From Methanomicrobiales archaeon (GTDB taxonomy: Archaea > Halobacteriota > Methanomicrobia > Methanomicrobiales > Methanospirillaceae): a stretch of DNA of 34,423 nucleotides. Where the stretch lies: the NCBI GenBank assembly GCA_026394715.1, contig JAPKXR010000181.1, positions 1 to 34,423 of the forward strand. The letters are read 5' to 3'. The position numbers were made by a program, and so were the translations under genes. This document shows positions 15,876-25,934 of this stretch, in pieces; the stretch's first letter is position 1; every line of letters starts with the position of its first letter. The notes beneath the pieces were generated by a model. It was not told where the DNA came from, did no database searches, and saw only the letters and a list, made by a program, of their open reading frames with translations.

Positions 15876-16334
15876 TTATTCGTTCTCATGGGAAACCAGC
15901 TGGACATCCCCGATATTATGCTGTCGTTGCGAGAGTTTCTTCGCTTTGAAAATATTTTTCCCTTCCTTTCCGATTGCAATACCTCGGTCTTCATCCCGGA
16001 CTTCAATATGTGCAACCGGTTCACCAGTTGTTTCATCATCCTCAAATTCTACAGATGTCACCTGTGCAGGGAGGAAACAGTTTTTCAAAAACTGCGTCGC
16101 ATCGGCGGAGTACTCTACAACTTCGATCTTTTTCCCCATGGCTTCGGATGCCTTTTTAATACTGGCCCCTTTTTTGCCTATCGCAAGGCCCATTTCCCCA
16201 GGGTTAATGACAAAAATAATCCGGTTGTTCCGGTCGTCAATGATACAGTCACGGCTCCCTGCACCAGTCAGGCGTTCAAACTGGGAGATCAGACCGATGC
16301 AGTCCTCAGTCAGTTTGACTTCGACCATTGTCAT
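15876..16334 (-). CDS. nusA: NusA-like transcription factor (tandem KH)
   Basis: Archaeal NusA is a short KH-KH protein without the bacterial N- and S1 domains; 152 residues is normal. The first KH motif is GEMGLAIGKKGASIKKASEA and the second is DRGIAIGKEGKNIFKAKKL. It binds RNA and is thought to act in transcription elongation or termination, or in RNA structure checking. Its ATG overlaps the L30e stop as ATGA, with a second ATG two codons later. It is the last gene of the rpo operon here. In many euryarchaea rps12, rps7 and elongation-factor genes follow, but not in this window. Confidence 0.95.
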   Translation of the reverse strand: MTMVEVKLTEDCIGLISQFERLTGAGSRDCIIDDRNNRIIFVINPGEMGLAIGKKGASIKKASEAMGKKIEVVEYSADATQFLKNCFLPAQVTSVEFEDDETTGEPVAHIEVRDEDRGIAIGKEGKNIFKAKKLSQRQHNIGDVQLVSHENE

Positions 16335-16621
16335 GCCCTCTTAAGGGAAAGAATATCTGACTCACCGGGGTCAATTACCGCAAGAGCGCTGACCATGAAC
16401 GGTTTACCACAGGCCTTGCCAAGCGCAACACTTGAACCATCAAATGTATGAACAAACAAACCTTCTTTATCCTTTATGGACTGCAGGAACGGGACAGGGC
16501 AATTCGCTGCCACTACCACGATCTGCGCTTTTCCCGACTCAATACATATTTCTGTTTTATTCTGACCGAGAAGGACATCGCCAGTCTTGATCGCCCTTCT
16601 TAATGAAGCATTAAAATCCAT
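16331..16621 (-). CDS. rpl30e: Ribosomal protein L30e
   Basis: The 96-residue protein matches archaeal L30e (L7Ae/L30e fold, RNA-binding, large subunit): LRRAIKTGDVLLGQNKT, the AQIVVVAANCP strand-turn, and the C-terminal FMVSALAVIDPGESDIL. The start at 16621 follows AGGAGA with good spacing, 10 bp after the rpoA'' stop. The end overlaps nusA by 4 bases. Its place between rpoA'' and nusA is the conserved archaeal order. Confidence 0.96.
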   Translation of the reverse strand: MDFNASLRRAIKTGDVLLGQNKTEICIESGKAQIVVVAANCPVPFLQSIKDKEGLFVHTFDGSSVALGKACGKPFMVSALAVIDPGESDILSLKRA

Positions 16622-16631
16622 TGCAATTCTC

Positions 16632-17795
<1,164 letters not shown>

Positions 17796-20435
17796 TTATA
17801 CCTCCTCCTTCAGGACACTTTCAACAATCCCTTTTACGTCCACCGGGTCACCAAAGCAGCTCTTCATGGGATCGGTCCCGTCTTCACCATACGTGAACTG
17901 GATGATTCGACCGCCGGTCGTCCTGACAGTCCCGTCATACGCTACCTTCAGGTCCTGTAAGGCATTGATCATACGCCGCTGCAGGTACCCACTCTGGGAT
18001 GTCCTGACTGCCGTGTCCACAAGCCCTTCACGACCACCAATTGCATGGAAGAAAAACTCCGTGGGATTAAGCCCACCCTTGTAGCTGTGTTTAATAAACC
18101 CGTGGGCATCTGATCCCCGGTCCCCCTTCTTGAAATGGGGGAGCGTCCGGTCATCGTACCCACGCATAATACGCTCTCCACGGACGGACTGCTGGCCGAC
18201 ACAGCCTGCCATCTGGGTCAGGTTCAGCATTGAACCCCTTGCACCACTCACCGCCATCACCACGGCACTATTCCCGAGTCCGAGGTGACGGCCGGCAATC
18301 TCACCAGTCCGGTCACGGGCTTTCCCAAGGACCTGCATGATCTGCATTTCAAGGGTCTCTTCGGGAGTACGGCCGGGCATAGGTTCAAGCTGCCCGTCTT
18401 CGTAGATGCGTATTCTTTTTTGTACATCCATCACGGCACCGTCAAGGACCTCGGCAATCTGCCCGTATTCGGTCTTCGAGAGGTCTTCATCATCGATACC
18501 AAACGAGAACCCATCCAGCATGATCGAACGGATGGAGAGCTTCGTCATATCGTCGATGAAATCTGCGGCACGTTTCATCCCATTCTGCCGGATGATGCGC
18601 TGGACAATCTGGCCGTCAAATGCACCGATGGCCTTCTTGTCAATTGTGCCTGAAATAAGATTTCCATTGATTATCTGTACATACGCGTCTCGTTCGCACG
18701 TGTCCCGCTTGCAGATATCACAATTTGCACATGAACTTGCTTTGAAGACCATGTTCAACCCATCGGGTAATATTACGGAGAATGCCTGCTTGTTGGTCCA
18801 CATCGGGACCCCGTCCTCTTCCTTCACAGGAGGTGGAAGGTGTTCGATGTCGGTAGACTTCAGCAGGTAGAGGATATCCTCGCGTGTGAACCAGCGGACC
18901 TGGTTGGTGAGCATGAATACCCCCGATATGTGGTCATGGATACCTCCGATAATCGGGCCTCCAAAACGGGGCGAGAGGATATTTTCCTGTACGGCAACAA
19001 GTATCGCAGCTTCTGCCCTCGCCTCCTGAGTCTGGGGGATATGGAGGTTCATTTCATCACCGTCAAAATCAGCGTTGTATGGTGGACATACGGCGGGGTT
19101 CAACCGAAATGTCTTGCCATCCATTACCTTCACACGGTGAGACATGATGCTCATACGGTGAAGGGAAGGCTGCCGGTTGAACAGGACAATATCCCCGTCC
19201 CGAAGATGCCGCTCCACGGTCCATCCAGGCTCAATCATATCAGCGACGGTATCCAGATTTCCTTCCGCAAGGCGGAGCCTGCGTTTGTCAGGCCGGATAA
19301 CATAGTTGGCCCCGCAGGGGTGGTTGAGGGTAGGCCGGTTTGGCCCGTTCCTGGCCATTGTTTTGAGTTCATCAATATTATTCGGCGCTGCATGCACCGG
19401 GATCGACATCTCATTCGCAATTGCCAGAGGGATCCCGACCTGCACCACGCTGAGGTTCGGGTCAGGGGAGATCACGGTACGTGCGGAGAAATTGACCCTC
19501 TTACCAGACAGTGATCCACGGAAACGCCCGTCTTTCCCCTTGAGTCGCTGGGAGAGTGTTTTTAAAGGCCTGCCACTGCGGTGGCGAGCCGGCGGGCACC
19601 CTGCTACTTCGTTGTCCATGTAAGTCGTTACATGGTACTGCAGCAATTCCCAGAGGTCTTCAATGATCAGCTGGGGTGCTCCTGCATCCTGGTTTTCCTT
19701 GAACCGCTGGTTGATCCGGATAATATCGACCAGCTTGTGGGTTAAGTCATCTTCAGACCGCTGACCATTCTCAAGGATGATCGACGGGCGCATCGTCACG
19801 GGCGGCACTGGCAGCACGGTAAGAATAGTCCATTCAGGTCGTGCCACATCAGGGTTGATGCCGAGGTGCCGGAGGTCCTCATCCGGTATCTTCTCAAGGC
19901 GGGACCTGATGTCGGCAGGTGTCAGCTTGTGTTCGATCTTTTTGCCTTCCTCAACCTGGACCTCTGAAAACGTCGTCGGCTTCTCGAAGTTGATCTTCAG
20001 CTGCTGCTCCCCGCAATGCGGGCAGACCCGTTCTTTCTTGATGTCTTTTTCCGATAGCACGTCACCTGTCGAGTCTTCGTCCGTCCCGACAACTTTTTCA
20101 ATCTCTTCAGGGGAAAGCAGGAGCCGCGAGCAGCTCTTGCACGTCACACGGAGGAGTTTTCTGATCAGGCGCGTATACCCGACATGGATGACCGGTTTTG
20201 CAAGTTCAATATGTCCGAAATGTCCGGGGCATTCGCTGGCCTTCTGGTCGCAGGTCTTGCATCGCAGGCCGGGGTCGATTACGCCGAGGTTTAAGTCCAT
20301 GAGTCCCTGCGGATACGGGAAACCATCATCATCGTAGGTATCAGCCCAGATAATCTTCCGTACACTCATCGTCCTGAACTCTTTCGGGGAGAGCAGGCCG
20401 AATTCAATTTTTCCTATTCTTTTTGGGCTTGTCAT
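17796..20435 (-). CDS. rpoA1: DNA-directed RNA polymerase subunit A'
   Basis: The 879-residue largest subunit part contains the catalytic NADFDGD motif at 454-460 (D456, D458, D460 bind the active-site magnesium). The N-terminal zinc site is C59, C62, C69, H72, and a second zinc site is formed by C99/C102 and C138/C141. The bridge-helix segment HFFHAIGGREGLVDTAV-type sequence lies near the C-terminus (EFFFHAIGGREGLVDTAVRT). A four-cysteine cluster CANCDICKRDTC at 569-580 is also present. The start follows GGAGGGG. It is 10 bp after rpoB' in the operon. Confidence 0.98.
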   Translation of the reverse strand: MTSPKRIGKIEFGLLSPKEFRTMSVRKIIWADTYDDDGFPYPQGLMDLNLGVIDPGLRCKTCDQKASECPGHFGHIELAKPVIHVGYTRLIRKLLRVTCKSCSRLLLSPEEIEKVVGTDEDSTGDVLSEKDIKKERVCPHCGEQQLKINFEKPTTFSEVQVEEGKKIEHKLTPADIRSRLEKIPDEDLRHLGINPDVARPEWTILTVLPVPPVTMRPSIILENGQRSEDDLTHKLVDIIRINQRFKENQDAGAPQLIIEDLWELLQYHVTTYMDNEVAGCPPARHRSGRPLKTLSQRLKGKDGRFRGSLSGKRVNFSARTVISPDPNLSVVQVGIPLAIANEMSIPVHAAPNNIDELKTMARNGPNRPTLNHPCGANYVIRPDKRRLRLAEGNLDTVADMIEPGWTVERHLRDGDIVLFNRQPSLHRMSIMSHRVKVMDGKTFRLNPAVCPPYNADFDGDEMNLHIPQTQEARAEAAILVAVQENILSPRFGGPIIGGIHDHISGVFMLTNQVRWFTREDILYLLKSTDIEHLPPPVKEEDGVPMWTNKQAFSVILPDGLNMVFKASSCANCDICKRDTCERDAYVQIINGNLISGTIDKKAIGAFDGQIVQRIIRQNGMKRAADFIDDMTKLSIRSIMLDGFSFGIDDEDLSKTEYGQIAEVLDGAVMDVQKRIRIYEDGQLEPMPGRTPEETLEMQIMQVLGKARDRTGEIAGRHLGLGNSAVVMAVSGARGSMLNLTQMAGCVGQQSVRGERIMRGYDDRTLPHFKKGDRGSDAHGFIKHSYKGGLNPTEFFFHAIGGREGLVDTAVRTSQSGYLQRRMINALQDLKVAYDGTVRTTGGRIIQFTYGEDGTDPMKSCFGDPVDVKGIVESVLKEEV

Positions 20436-20445
20436 GATTCCCCTC

Positions 20446-22260
20446 CTACACCACGTCCTCTAATTTCAGCCTGGGCGCGATACCCATGCTCTTCATCTCA
20501 TCGAGGAGCAGCTTAAACGCATAACTCATCTCGACAGGGTAGATATCGGTCTCGCTCCCACAAGCCAGGCATCGCGTGGAATTGGATTTACGGTCGAGCA
20601 TCGCGATCATCCCGCAATGGGCACAGACGTATTCAGTTACTTTATCGGATTCGTCGAGCAGACGCTCTTTCAACGCCATCGCGGCACCGTGTCCGATCAT
20701 CACATCACGTTCCATCTCACCGAACCGGAGACCACCTTCACGGGCTCTCCCTTCAGTAGGCTGGCGCGTAAGGACCTGTACCGGCCCGCGGGAGCGGGCG
20801 TGCATCTTTGAAGAAACCATGTGATAGAGCTTCTGGTAATAGATTACACCGACGTAGATATCTGCGTTGAACTGTTTCCCGGTGATACCGTCGTGCATTA
20901 TCTCACGACCGTTATGAGAGAAGCCGAGTTTCTTGAGCGAACCCCGTATATCTGCCTCGATCTCCCCGCTAAAAGCGGTGCCGTTTATTCGGCGTCCTTC
21001 AAGTGCCCCGACTTTCCCTCCAATCATCTCCAGCATGTGACCAACCGTCATACGGCTCGGGATGGCATGCGGGTTGATGACCAGGTCAGGTGCGACTCCT
21101 GCCTCGGTGAAGGGCATATCTTCCTGGGATGCAATAAGTCCGACGACTCCCTTCTGTCCGTGCCTGGACGCGAACTTATCCCCTACTTCGGGGATCCTCA
21201 AATCCCTCGTGCGAACTTTAACCAGGCGGGAACTGTTCTCACCTTCGGTGATGATCACCGTGTCAACAATCCCATGCTCGTTGCTCCGCATGGTAACTGA
21301 TGTATCTCGCCGTTTTTCGACAGTAATCAGGTCACTGGTAGGCTCTTCCAGGAACCGCGGCGGAGAAGTCTTCCCAATCAGGACATCCTTTTCAGCAACG
21401 ACCGTCTCCGGGTTGATCACCCCGTCTTCATCAAGGTTCTTATAAGAATCCGCACCGTGGGCACCCGTCACTTCTTCGTCGGGTACCTCAATCCGGTCAA
21501 TCTGCCCACCGGGATAACGGCGTTCTTCTCCTTCGTACGTCCTGAAGAAATGAGACCTGCCGAGGCCCCGGTCTATCGATGCCTTGTTGAAAATCAACGC
21601 ATCTTCAATATTGAACCCTTCATAACTCAAAACGGCAACGACGTAATTTTGTCCGGCCGGGCGGTCATCAGAGCCAATCAGTTCTGATGCCTGGGTATGC
21701 GTGAGAGGCTTCTGGGTATAATGGAGCAGGTGCCCCCGGGTATCAGGCCGAAGCTTCATATTTGCATCAGCGAACCCGAGCGCCTGCTTGACCATCCCTG
21801 CACCCATGGTAACACGCGGACTTGCATTGTGTTCCGGGAACGGGACATGTGCGGCACCGATACCGAGAATCAGTGAGGGGTCGATCTCAAGATGTGTATG
21901 TTCGACCGTGATATCATCGGGATTGATCGCGATGAACAGGTCCTCCTCTTCTTCTGCATCAATCAGTTCGATAAAACCCTTCTGAACGAAATAGTTAAAA
22001 TTTATCTCGTTTTTACGAAGTTTTTCAATATCGTCCGGTGTGATCAAAGGTTTTCCATTATGGAGTACTATCAATGGCCTCCGCGCCCTGCCCCTGTCGG
22101 TATGGATCACCACGTCGTTATTAAATTCCTTATATGAGACATTCACTTCGGTGGACAATGCACCCTGACGCCGCAATGCCCGGGTCTGGGCAACAAGGGC
22201 CTTCGGGTCCCCGGCGAGCCCGATTAATGCACCATCAACGAATACTCTTGCTTTTTTCAT
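20446..22260 (-). CDS. rpoB1: DNA-directed RNA polymerase subunit B'
   Basis: The 604-residue C-terminal half of the split beta-like subunit, typical of methanogens, is complete. Visible motifs are [31 protein letters not shown], the late [17 protein letters not shown], and a zinc ribbon (CAHCGM...CLACGS). It forms the hybrid-binding side of the active centre with A'. Its ATG overlaps the rpoB'' stop as ATGA, so its translation would be coupled to the downstream part of rpoB''. This matters because rpoB'' is frameshifted in this sequence. Confidence 0.98.
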   Translation of the reverse strand: MKKARVFVDGALIGLAGDPKALVAQTRALRRQGALSTEVNVSYKEFNNDVVIHTDRGRARRPLIVLHNGKPLITPDDIEKLRKNEINFNYFVQKGFIELIDAEEEEDLFIAINPDDITVEHTHLEIDPSLILGIGAAHVPFPEHNASPRVTMGAGMVKQALGFADANMKLRPDTRGHLLHYTQKPLTHTQASELIGSDDRPAGQNYVVAVLSYEGFNIEDALIFNKASIDRGLGRSHFFRTYEGEERRYPGGQIDRIEVPDEEVTGAHGADSYKNLDEDGVINPETVVAEKDVLIGKTSPPRFLEEPTSDLITVEKRRDTSVTMRSNEHGIVDTVIITEGENSSRLVKVRTRDLRIPEVGDKFASRHGQKGVVGLIASQEDMPFTEAGVAPDLVINPHAIPSRMTVGHMLEMIGGKVGALEGRRINGTAFSGEIEADIRGSLKKLGFSHNGREIMHDGITGKQFNADIYVGVIYYQKLYHMVSSKMHARSRGPVQVLTRQPTEGRAREGGLRFGEMERDVMIGHGAAMALKERLLDESDKVTEYVCAHCGMIAMLDRKSNSTRCLACGSETDIYPVEMSYAFKLLLDEMKSMGIAPRLKLEDVV

Positions 22261-22721
22261 CTGGTATCCCCCTTGATCTGGTCTACACCAAGGCCGTAGA
22301 GTATCCGGACCACTTCTGCCTCATCAGTAACACCTTTACTGACTTCAACCATCTGGGCGAAATTCTTGACAAGTCCACAATTTGGCCCTTCAGGGGTCTC
22401 ACTCGGGCAGATCCTGCCCCATTGTGTCGGGTGAAGGTCACGCGCCTCGAAATGGGGCTGAGAACGGGAGAGCGGAGAGATTACACGGCGCAGGTGCGAA
22501 AGCACGCTCATGTGATCGACACGGTCGAGCAGCTGGGAAACACCAGTCCTGCCGCCGACCCAGTTCCCGGTGGCTAACGGGTGTAACAGACGCTCGGTGA
22601 GGACATCAGCACGCACTGCGGTACCAATGGAGAGGTCACGGTGCCTCATACTCGCCCGCTCAAGCTGGTACTTGATATCCCGTGTAAGACGGTTGAGGGA
22701 AATGCGGAAAAGGTCCTCCAT
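22257..22721 (-). CDS. rpoB2: RNA polymerase subunit B'', C-terminal fragment after frameshift
   Basis: This open frame encodes the last third of B'': [33 protein letters not shown]-type lobe sequence ([20 protein letters not shown]), and the [20 protein letters not shown] motif that is invariant in beta-like subunits. Upstream of its first ATG the same frame also encodes LKLAGDL (22740-22722), which belongs to the conserved RNA polymerase sequence. The ATG is therefore internal and the real reading should enter from the preceding fragment. One base must be added near 22740-22744 to join them. Joined, the protein would have about 519 residues, the normal B'' length. It overlaps rpoB' by 4 bases. 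Confidence 0.9.
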   Translation of the reverse strand: MEDLFRISLNRLTRDIKYQLERASMRHRDLSIGTAVRADVLTERLLHPLATGNWVGGRTGVSQLLDRVDHMSVLSHLRRVISPLSRSQPHFEARDLHPTQWGRICPSETPEGPNCGLVKNFAQMVEVSKGVTDEAEVVRILYGLGVDQIKGDTR

Positions 22722-22738
22722 GAGGTCCCCGGCAAGTT

Positions 22739-23815
22739 TCAGCGTTTGTTGGAGTAATGGTCCTTATCGTCAATCCTGCGCTTGTTCAGCACAAGATCAA
22801 AACAGGCCTCCGCCATCCGCCCTAGGAAATGTCCCTTGGCAAGGCGTACACTCTCAACCGTATCACGGTACCCCTCATCTTCTTCCTTCATGCCAAATGG
22901 CATCAGGTAGTTAAGGTGGGGGAGCAGGTAGTTATCAAGCACGAATTCCGCACGTTTCCGCTGGTAATCTTTTGTCTGGTTCGGTGCAAGTTTCTTACCG
23001 ACATACATGACCCCACTCTCAACGCTGTCACACTCGCTTTCTTCAAGATTCTGCATCATGAAGGTCAGGATGTCCTCGTCCGTCGATACCGCGTTAACGA
23101 CATCGTGATCGCTCACCATCCCAAGTGCTCTCATCAGGTCGACGAACTTGAGGTGTCCGGCCACCGACGGGAACGATACCTCGAGCAGGTTTTTCCTGTT
23201 CCGTTCAACAACAACAAGAGCACGGTACCCGCGGTATTGTGAGAACACCTTTGCGACATAGATCCGTTCGCTATACCGCTCGGTGAATTCCGTCATGATC
23301 TTGTTGGAGGCCAGGTCTTCAAGGGTCATGAGGACTCTTTCAGTCCCGTTGACAATAAAAAAGCCACCGGGGTCATAGGGGTCTTCGCCATGAGTTACCC
23401 GTTCATCATCACTCATGCCGAAGAGGTTGCAGGACGTTGAGCCGATCATGATCGGCAACTGCCCGATCGTGGTCATAATCGGTTCCTGACGGTCTTCCCC
23501 CTGGACAAGGGTGAGTTGAAGTTGAATCGGTGCTGCATACGTCAGGTTACGGAGCCTCGCTTCGCTTGGAAACAGGTCCCCCTGTGACCCGTCCGCTTCA
23601 CGGACGAGCGGTTTTCGTACCTCGATTTTCCCTAATTCAACCCACACCGGTATATTACTTTTGCCACGGATCTCGATATCTGTCTCGATTACCCGCTGCT
23701 CGTTCACAACTTTCTGGAGGTTGCGAAAAAGAAAATTGTTGTAGGAGTCAAGTTGGTGGCGCGCCACATGCTCCCGTGAAAAATATGCCCTTGATAAAAT
23801 GCTTCTGTCGATCAG
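22739..23815 (-). CDS. rpoB2: RNA polymerase subunit B'', N-terminal fragment ending at a frameshift
   Basis: This fragment carries the protrusion and first lobe: YFSREHVARHQLDSYNNFLF, VNGTERVLMTLEDLASNKI, and the end LNKRRIDDKDHYSNKR followed by a TGA at 22739-22741. In homologues the sequence continues into [12 protein letters not shown], which is found here in the neighbouring frame. The frame is open upstream of a GTG at 23767 to just after rpoH, and the residues there (IDRSILSRAYFSREH) look like genuine B'' N-terminus. No ATG, GTG or TTG is present in this extension. CTG at 23815, nine bases after GGGAG, is my preferred start. ATA at 23821 is an alternative. Confidence 0.9.
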   Translation of the reverse strand: MIDRSILSRAYFSREHVARHQLDSYNNFLFRNLQKVVNEQRVIETDIEIRGKSNIPVWVELGKIEVRKPLVREADGSQGDLFPSEARLRNLTYAAPIQLQLTLVQGEDRQEPIMTTIGQLPIMIGSTSCNLFGMSDDERVTHGEDPYDPGGFFIVNGTERVLMTLEDLASNKIMTEFTERYSERIYVAKVFSQYRGYRALVVVERNRKNLLEVSFPSVAGHLKFVDLMRALGMVSDHDVVNAVSTDEDILTFMMQNLEESECDSVESGVMYVGKKLAPNQTKDYQRKRAEFVLDNYLLPHLNYLMPFGMKEEDEGYRDTVESVRLAKGHFLGRMAEACFDLVLNKRRIDDKDHYSNKR

Positions 23816-23831
23816 AAATATCAGCTCCCTC

Positions 23832-24083
23832 TTATTTTTTGGGTCTTTTTACGACAAGCCGGTATGATTCGGCTATACCGGCGGTATGGCTGGTCCTGAT
23901 AGTCCGTACCACATCCCCAGCTTTTGCCCCGATGATTTTTACCGCTGGTTCGTCATGATATATTTTTGGCAAGTGCTCGCTCGTGATTTTGTAGGTGGAG
24001 AATAACGTGCCAACCTCCTCCTCGCTCATGATTTTATGGTCCGGCACCATGACATGTTCAAGCACATTCAGCTTGGTGCTCAA
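23832..24083 (-). CDS. rpoH: DNA-directed RNA polymerase subunit H
   Basis: The 83-residue RpoH (eukaryotic Rpb5 C-terminal homologue) has the expected [18 protein letters not shown] start, the [20 protein letters not shown] core and the ESYRLVVKR end. It is the first gene of the polymerase operon. The start is TTG at 24083, preceded by a G-rich GAGGGGG site. Its stop is followed at once by the ribosome-binding site of rpoB''. Confidence 0.96.
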   Translation of the reverse strand: MSTKLNVLEHVMVPDHKIMSEEEVGTLFSTYKITSEHLPKIYHDEPAVKIIGAKAGDVVRTIRTSHTAGIAESYRLVVKRPKK

Positions 24084-24164
24084 TTAAAAAACCCCCTCTT
24101 CCATAAATTTGCGTCTCCTCCAGATGCATCACTAAATAAAAACCCACAGGCTGTACCGTGGCAG

Positions 24165-24238
24165 CGGGCCCGGAGGGATTTGAACCCCCGACCACCTGGT
24201 TAAAAGCCAGGCGCTCTACCTAACTGAGCTACGAACCC
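24165..24238 (-). tRNA. tRNA-Lys (anticodon TTT)
   Basis: Read on the minus strand, acceptor GGGTTCG pairs with CGGGCCC and the discriminator is G. The anticodon stem CCTGG/CCAGG encloses CTTTTAA with anticodon TTT. The T arm contains GTTCAAAT. The length is 74 nt with no intron and no encoded CCA. It lies 81 bp upstream of rpoH on the same strand. Confidence 0.95.
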
Positions 24239-24278
24239 ACGGGTACATGCCACACAGCATTAAAACAAGGTAAGAAAA

Positions 24279-24288
24279 CTATATAAAC
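24279..24288 (-). promoter_or_regulatory. TATA box of tRNA-Lys (possibly also of the rpo operon)
   Basis: On the minus strand TTTATATAG lies about 41-50 bp before the tRNA 5' end, giving a short leader after the usual 25 bp spacing. Readthrough from tRNA-Lys into rpoH is possible. Confidence 0.55.
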
Positions 24289-24504
24289 ATTCTCACAAAA
24301 TATAACTAGTTCCCGCAGATGAATTCTGTTTTAGCTGCACATTTTCAAAAGGGGAAACCATATCCTGCAGATGGATTTTGATTTAAATTAGAATACGGTG
24401 CTTTCAATGTGCGCGTTCTTTCCATTCATCCGTTGATAGTACTACCAGAGAGCGCGAGGAGTGATTATTTCCATGCTACCCGGGGACCGCAGGACAAAAT
24501 CAGG

Positions 24505-24514
24505 TAGATAATTT
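24505..24514 (+). promoter_or_regulatory. TATA-like element of the 24536 gene
   Basis: TAGATAATTT is centred about 26 bp before the ATG and no Shine-Dalgarno is present, which suggests a leaderless transcript. Confidence 0.4.
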
Positions 24515-24535
24515 TTTTCCCGGGAATTCCATCAC

Positions 24536-25813
24536 ATGACTGATGCCTACAAATTACAAGCCCTTCCTGCTGAAGAGAGTCTTTTTAAACCACAAATAAT
24601 AAATAATGGCTACGCAATGACCGATCTGATTCGCTGGCTAAATAAAAACCGCACCTCTTTTCAGCCTGACGAATCGTTCTCGGTCCGTGCCATCCGCCAC
24701 ATTAGTAATGTCGAGCGGACCAAGTTATTTTCCCCTGAAATCGAACATATGCGGACCGCTGAAGGGAGGTGGTTTGAAGCGATCGTATACGAGATGTTCC
24801 TGGATGCAGCAGAGACCACCGATGAAATTGGCGGGGTGGCAGTGAAGGGGGCAGATGCTCCACGGGGAAGAAGGAATATACAACTTGGCCAGAATGGTTT
24901 TTTTTATTCAAGAAATGGGGATATTACCATCCGTGGTAATGGCCAGGACCTCGCGGAATTTGACCTGCTGCTGGTTGACCGTAACAAACGGATCGCTTTT
25001 GGGGAGGTCGTTACTTCACCATCAGATTTAAAAGAATTCGAAATAGAGGTCGAATATAAAAAAAGGCTTCTTGGATATCTTTTTGCCCAGCCGAGCGTGC
25101 CATTCCTGTTGATTTCATCCTTTGATATTTCACATTTTTCCGTAGTACGCCGGATGATGAAATCAAGAGATAATATTAATATCCAGACAATTACCTGTGA
25201 ACAGATAAAAGCCCTGGTAAACACGAGAGGTCCGGTGCAGGAGTTCACGCGAACCCGGACTCATAAAAAAGCATTTCTGGCAACAGATCTTGTCCAGAAG
25301 AAGCCGTTTGAGTACCTTCAATACCATGACTGGGAGAGAAACAAGGTCTTTTTGCAGGTAAGCAACCGGGTCAATGTCAGGAACGCACCAACAGTCGGGG
25401 AAACCACCGTGCTTGTTAAAAAAATACTCTACGGCGGGCTGTATCCTTCTGCGATAAAATCCCTCTGTCAGGAGCATGAGATCAGTATCAGGGGTGAGAA
25501 ACTTGAATTCGCTGACCTGATGCAGAATTTTTCCAAGGTCATTCTTGCAACGGACCTTCCCGGGTATGATCCTATCGTGTATCTTCGGCCCAGAAGAAAA
25601 CGGGAATACCTTAAAATGGTCCAGGATAAAGAGGGGAATTTCAAATATGAACGCCGGACACCACCAAAAGTCGGGTTCTTTCTCTGGCTCGAGTCCCTGG
25701 CACCCACGCTGGGTTCACGGATCACCCACCAGATCCTTGAATCATTTTCACCGGCGAAAGGTAATGAGGAGGGAGAGAAACCCGTAAAAGGGGCCATGGA
25801 ACGCCAGAATTGA
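24536..25813 (+). CDS. Orphan 425-residue protein with a PD-(D/E)XK-like pattern
   Basis: I recognise no named family. The N-terminal half has an arrangement typical of PD-(D/E)XK nucleases: a helix with E81 (EGRWFEAIVYEMFLDA), D143 in the strand EFDLLLVDRN, and E157 in RIAFGEVVTS. Then comes a helix (EYKKRLLGYLFAQ) and a hydrophobic strand (VPFLLISSFDIS). The usual lysine after the second acid (E-x-K) is valine, so the enzyme may be divergent or inactive. Residues 240-425 are basic and contain YLRPRRKREYLKM, with a glutamate/lysine-rich tail. The gene stands alone between tRNA-Lys and a decayed region, which could suit a DNA-processing or defence role, but no partner gene supports this. Confidence 0.75.
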   Translation: MTDAYKLQALPAEESLFKPQIINNGYAMTDLIRWLNKNRTSFQPDESFSVRAIRHISNVERTKLFSPEIEHMRTAEGRWFEAIVYEMFLDAAETTDEIGGVAVKGADAPRGRRNIQLGQNGFFYSRNGDITIRGNGQDLAEFDLLLVDRNKRIAFGEVVTSPSDLKEFEIEVEYKKRLLGYLFAQPSVPFLLISSFDISHFSVVRRMMKSRDNINIQTITCEQIKALVNTRGPVQEFTRTRTHKKAFLATDLVQKKPFEYLQYHDWERNKVFLQVSNRVNVRNAPTVGETTVLVKKILYGGLYPSAIKSLCQEHEISIRGEKLEFADLMQNFSKVILATDLPGYDPIVYLRPRRKREYLKMVQDKEGNFKYERRTPPKVGFFLWLESLAPTLGSRITHQILESFSPAKGNEEGEKPVKGAMERQN

Positions 25814-25934
25814 CGTTTTTTTCATATACCCGGGCCACATTATAGAGCCCGTATTTTCAACTCTTCCCCTTACAAAAGCTTGTAATAAACCGCCGGCCAG
25901 AGAACCTGGCAGGTTTGAATAGGACTTCTGGGGA

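Noticed and set aside
15574-16344. 256-residue plus-strand frame over nusA
   Set aside because: It is antisense to the two KH domains of nusA, and its 5' part has no coding character.
18840-19514. 224-residue plus-strand frame over rpoA'
   Set aside because: It is antisense to conserved RNA polymerase sequence and has histidine/arginine-rich composition typical of shadows.
22735-22750. Programmed -1 frameshifting as an explanation for split rpoB''
   Set aside because: The codons AAC-AAA-CGC-TGA do not form a classic slippery heptamer and I see no obvious pseudoknot. A sequence error or mutation is simpler, though not proven.
24316-24385. Imperfect direct repeat around GCAGATG
   Set aside because: Two copies with about 60 bp spacing share only short blocks (GCAGATG and AT-rich tails), which is within chance for AT-rich intergenic DNA.
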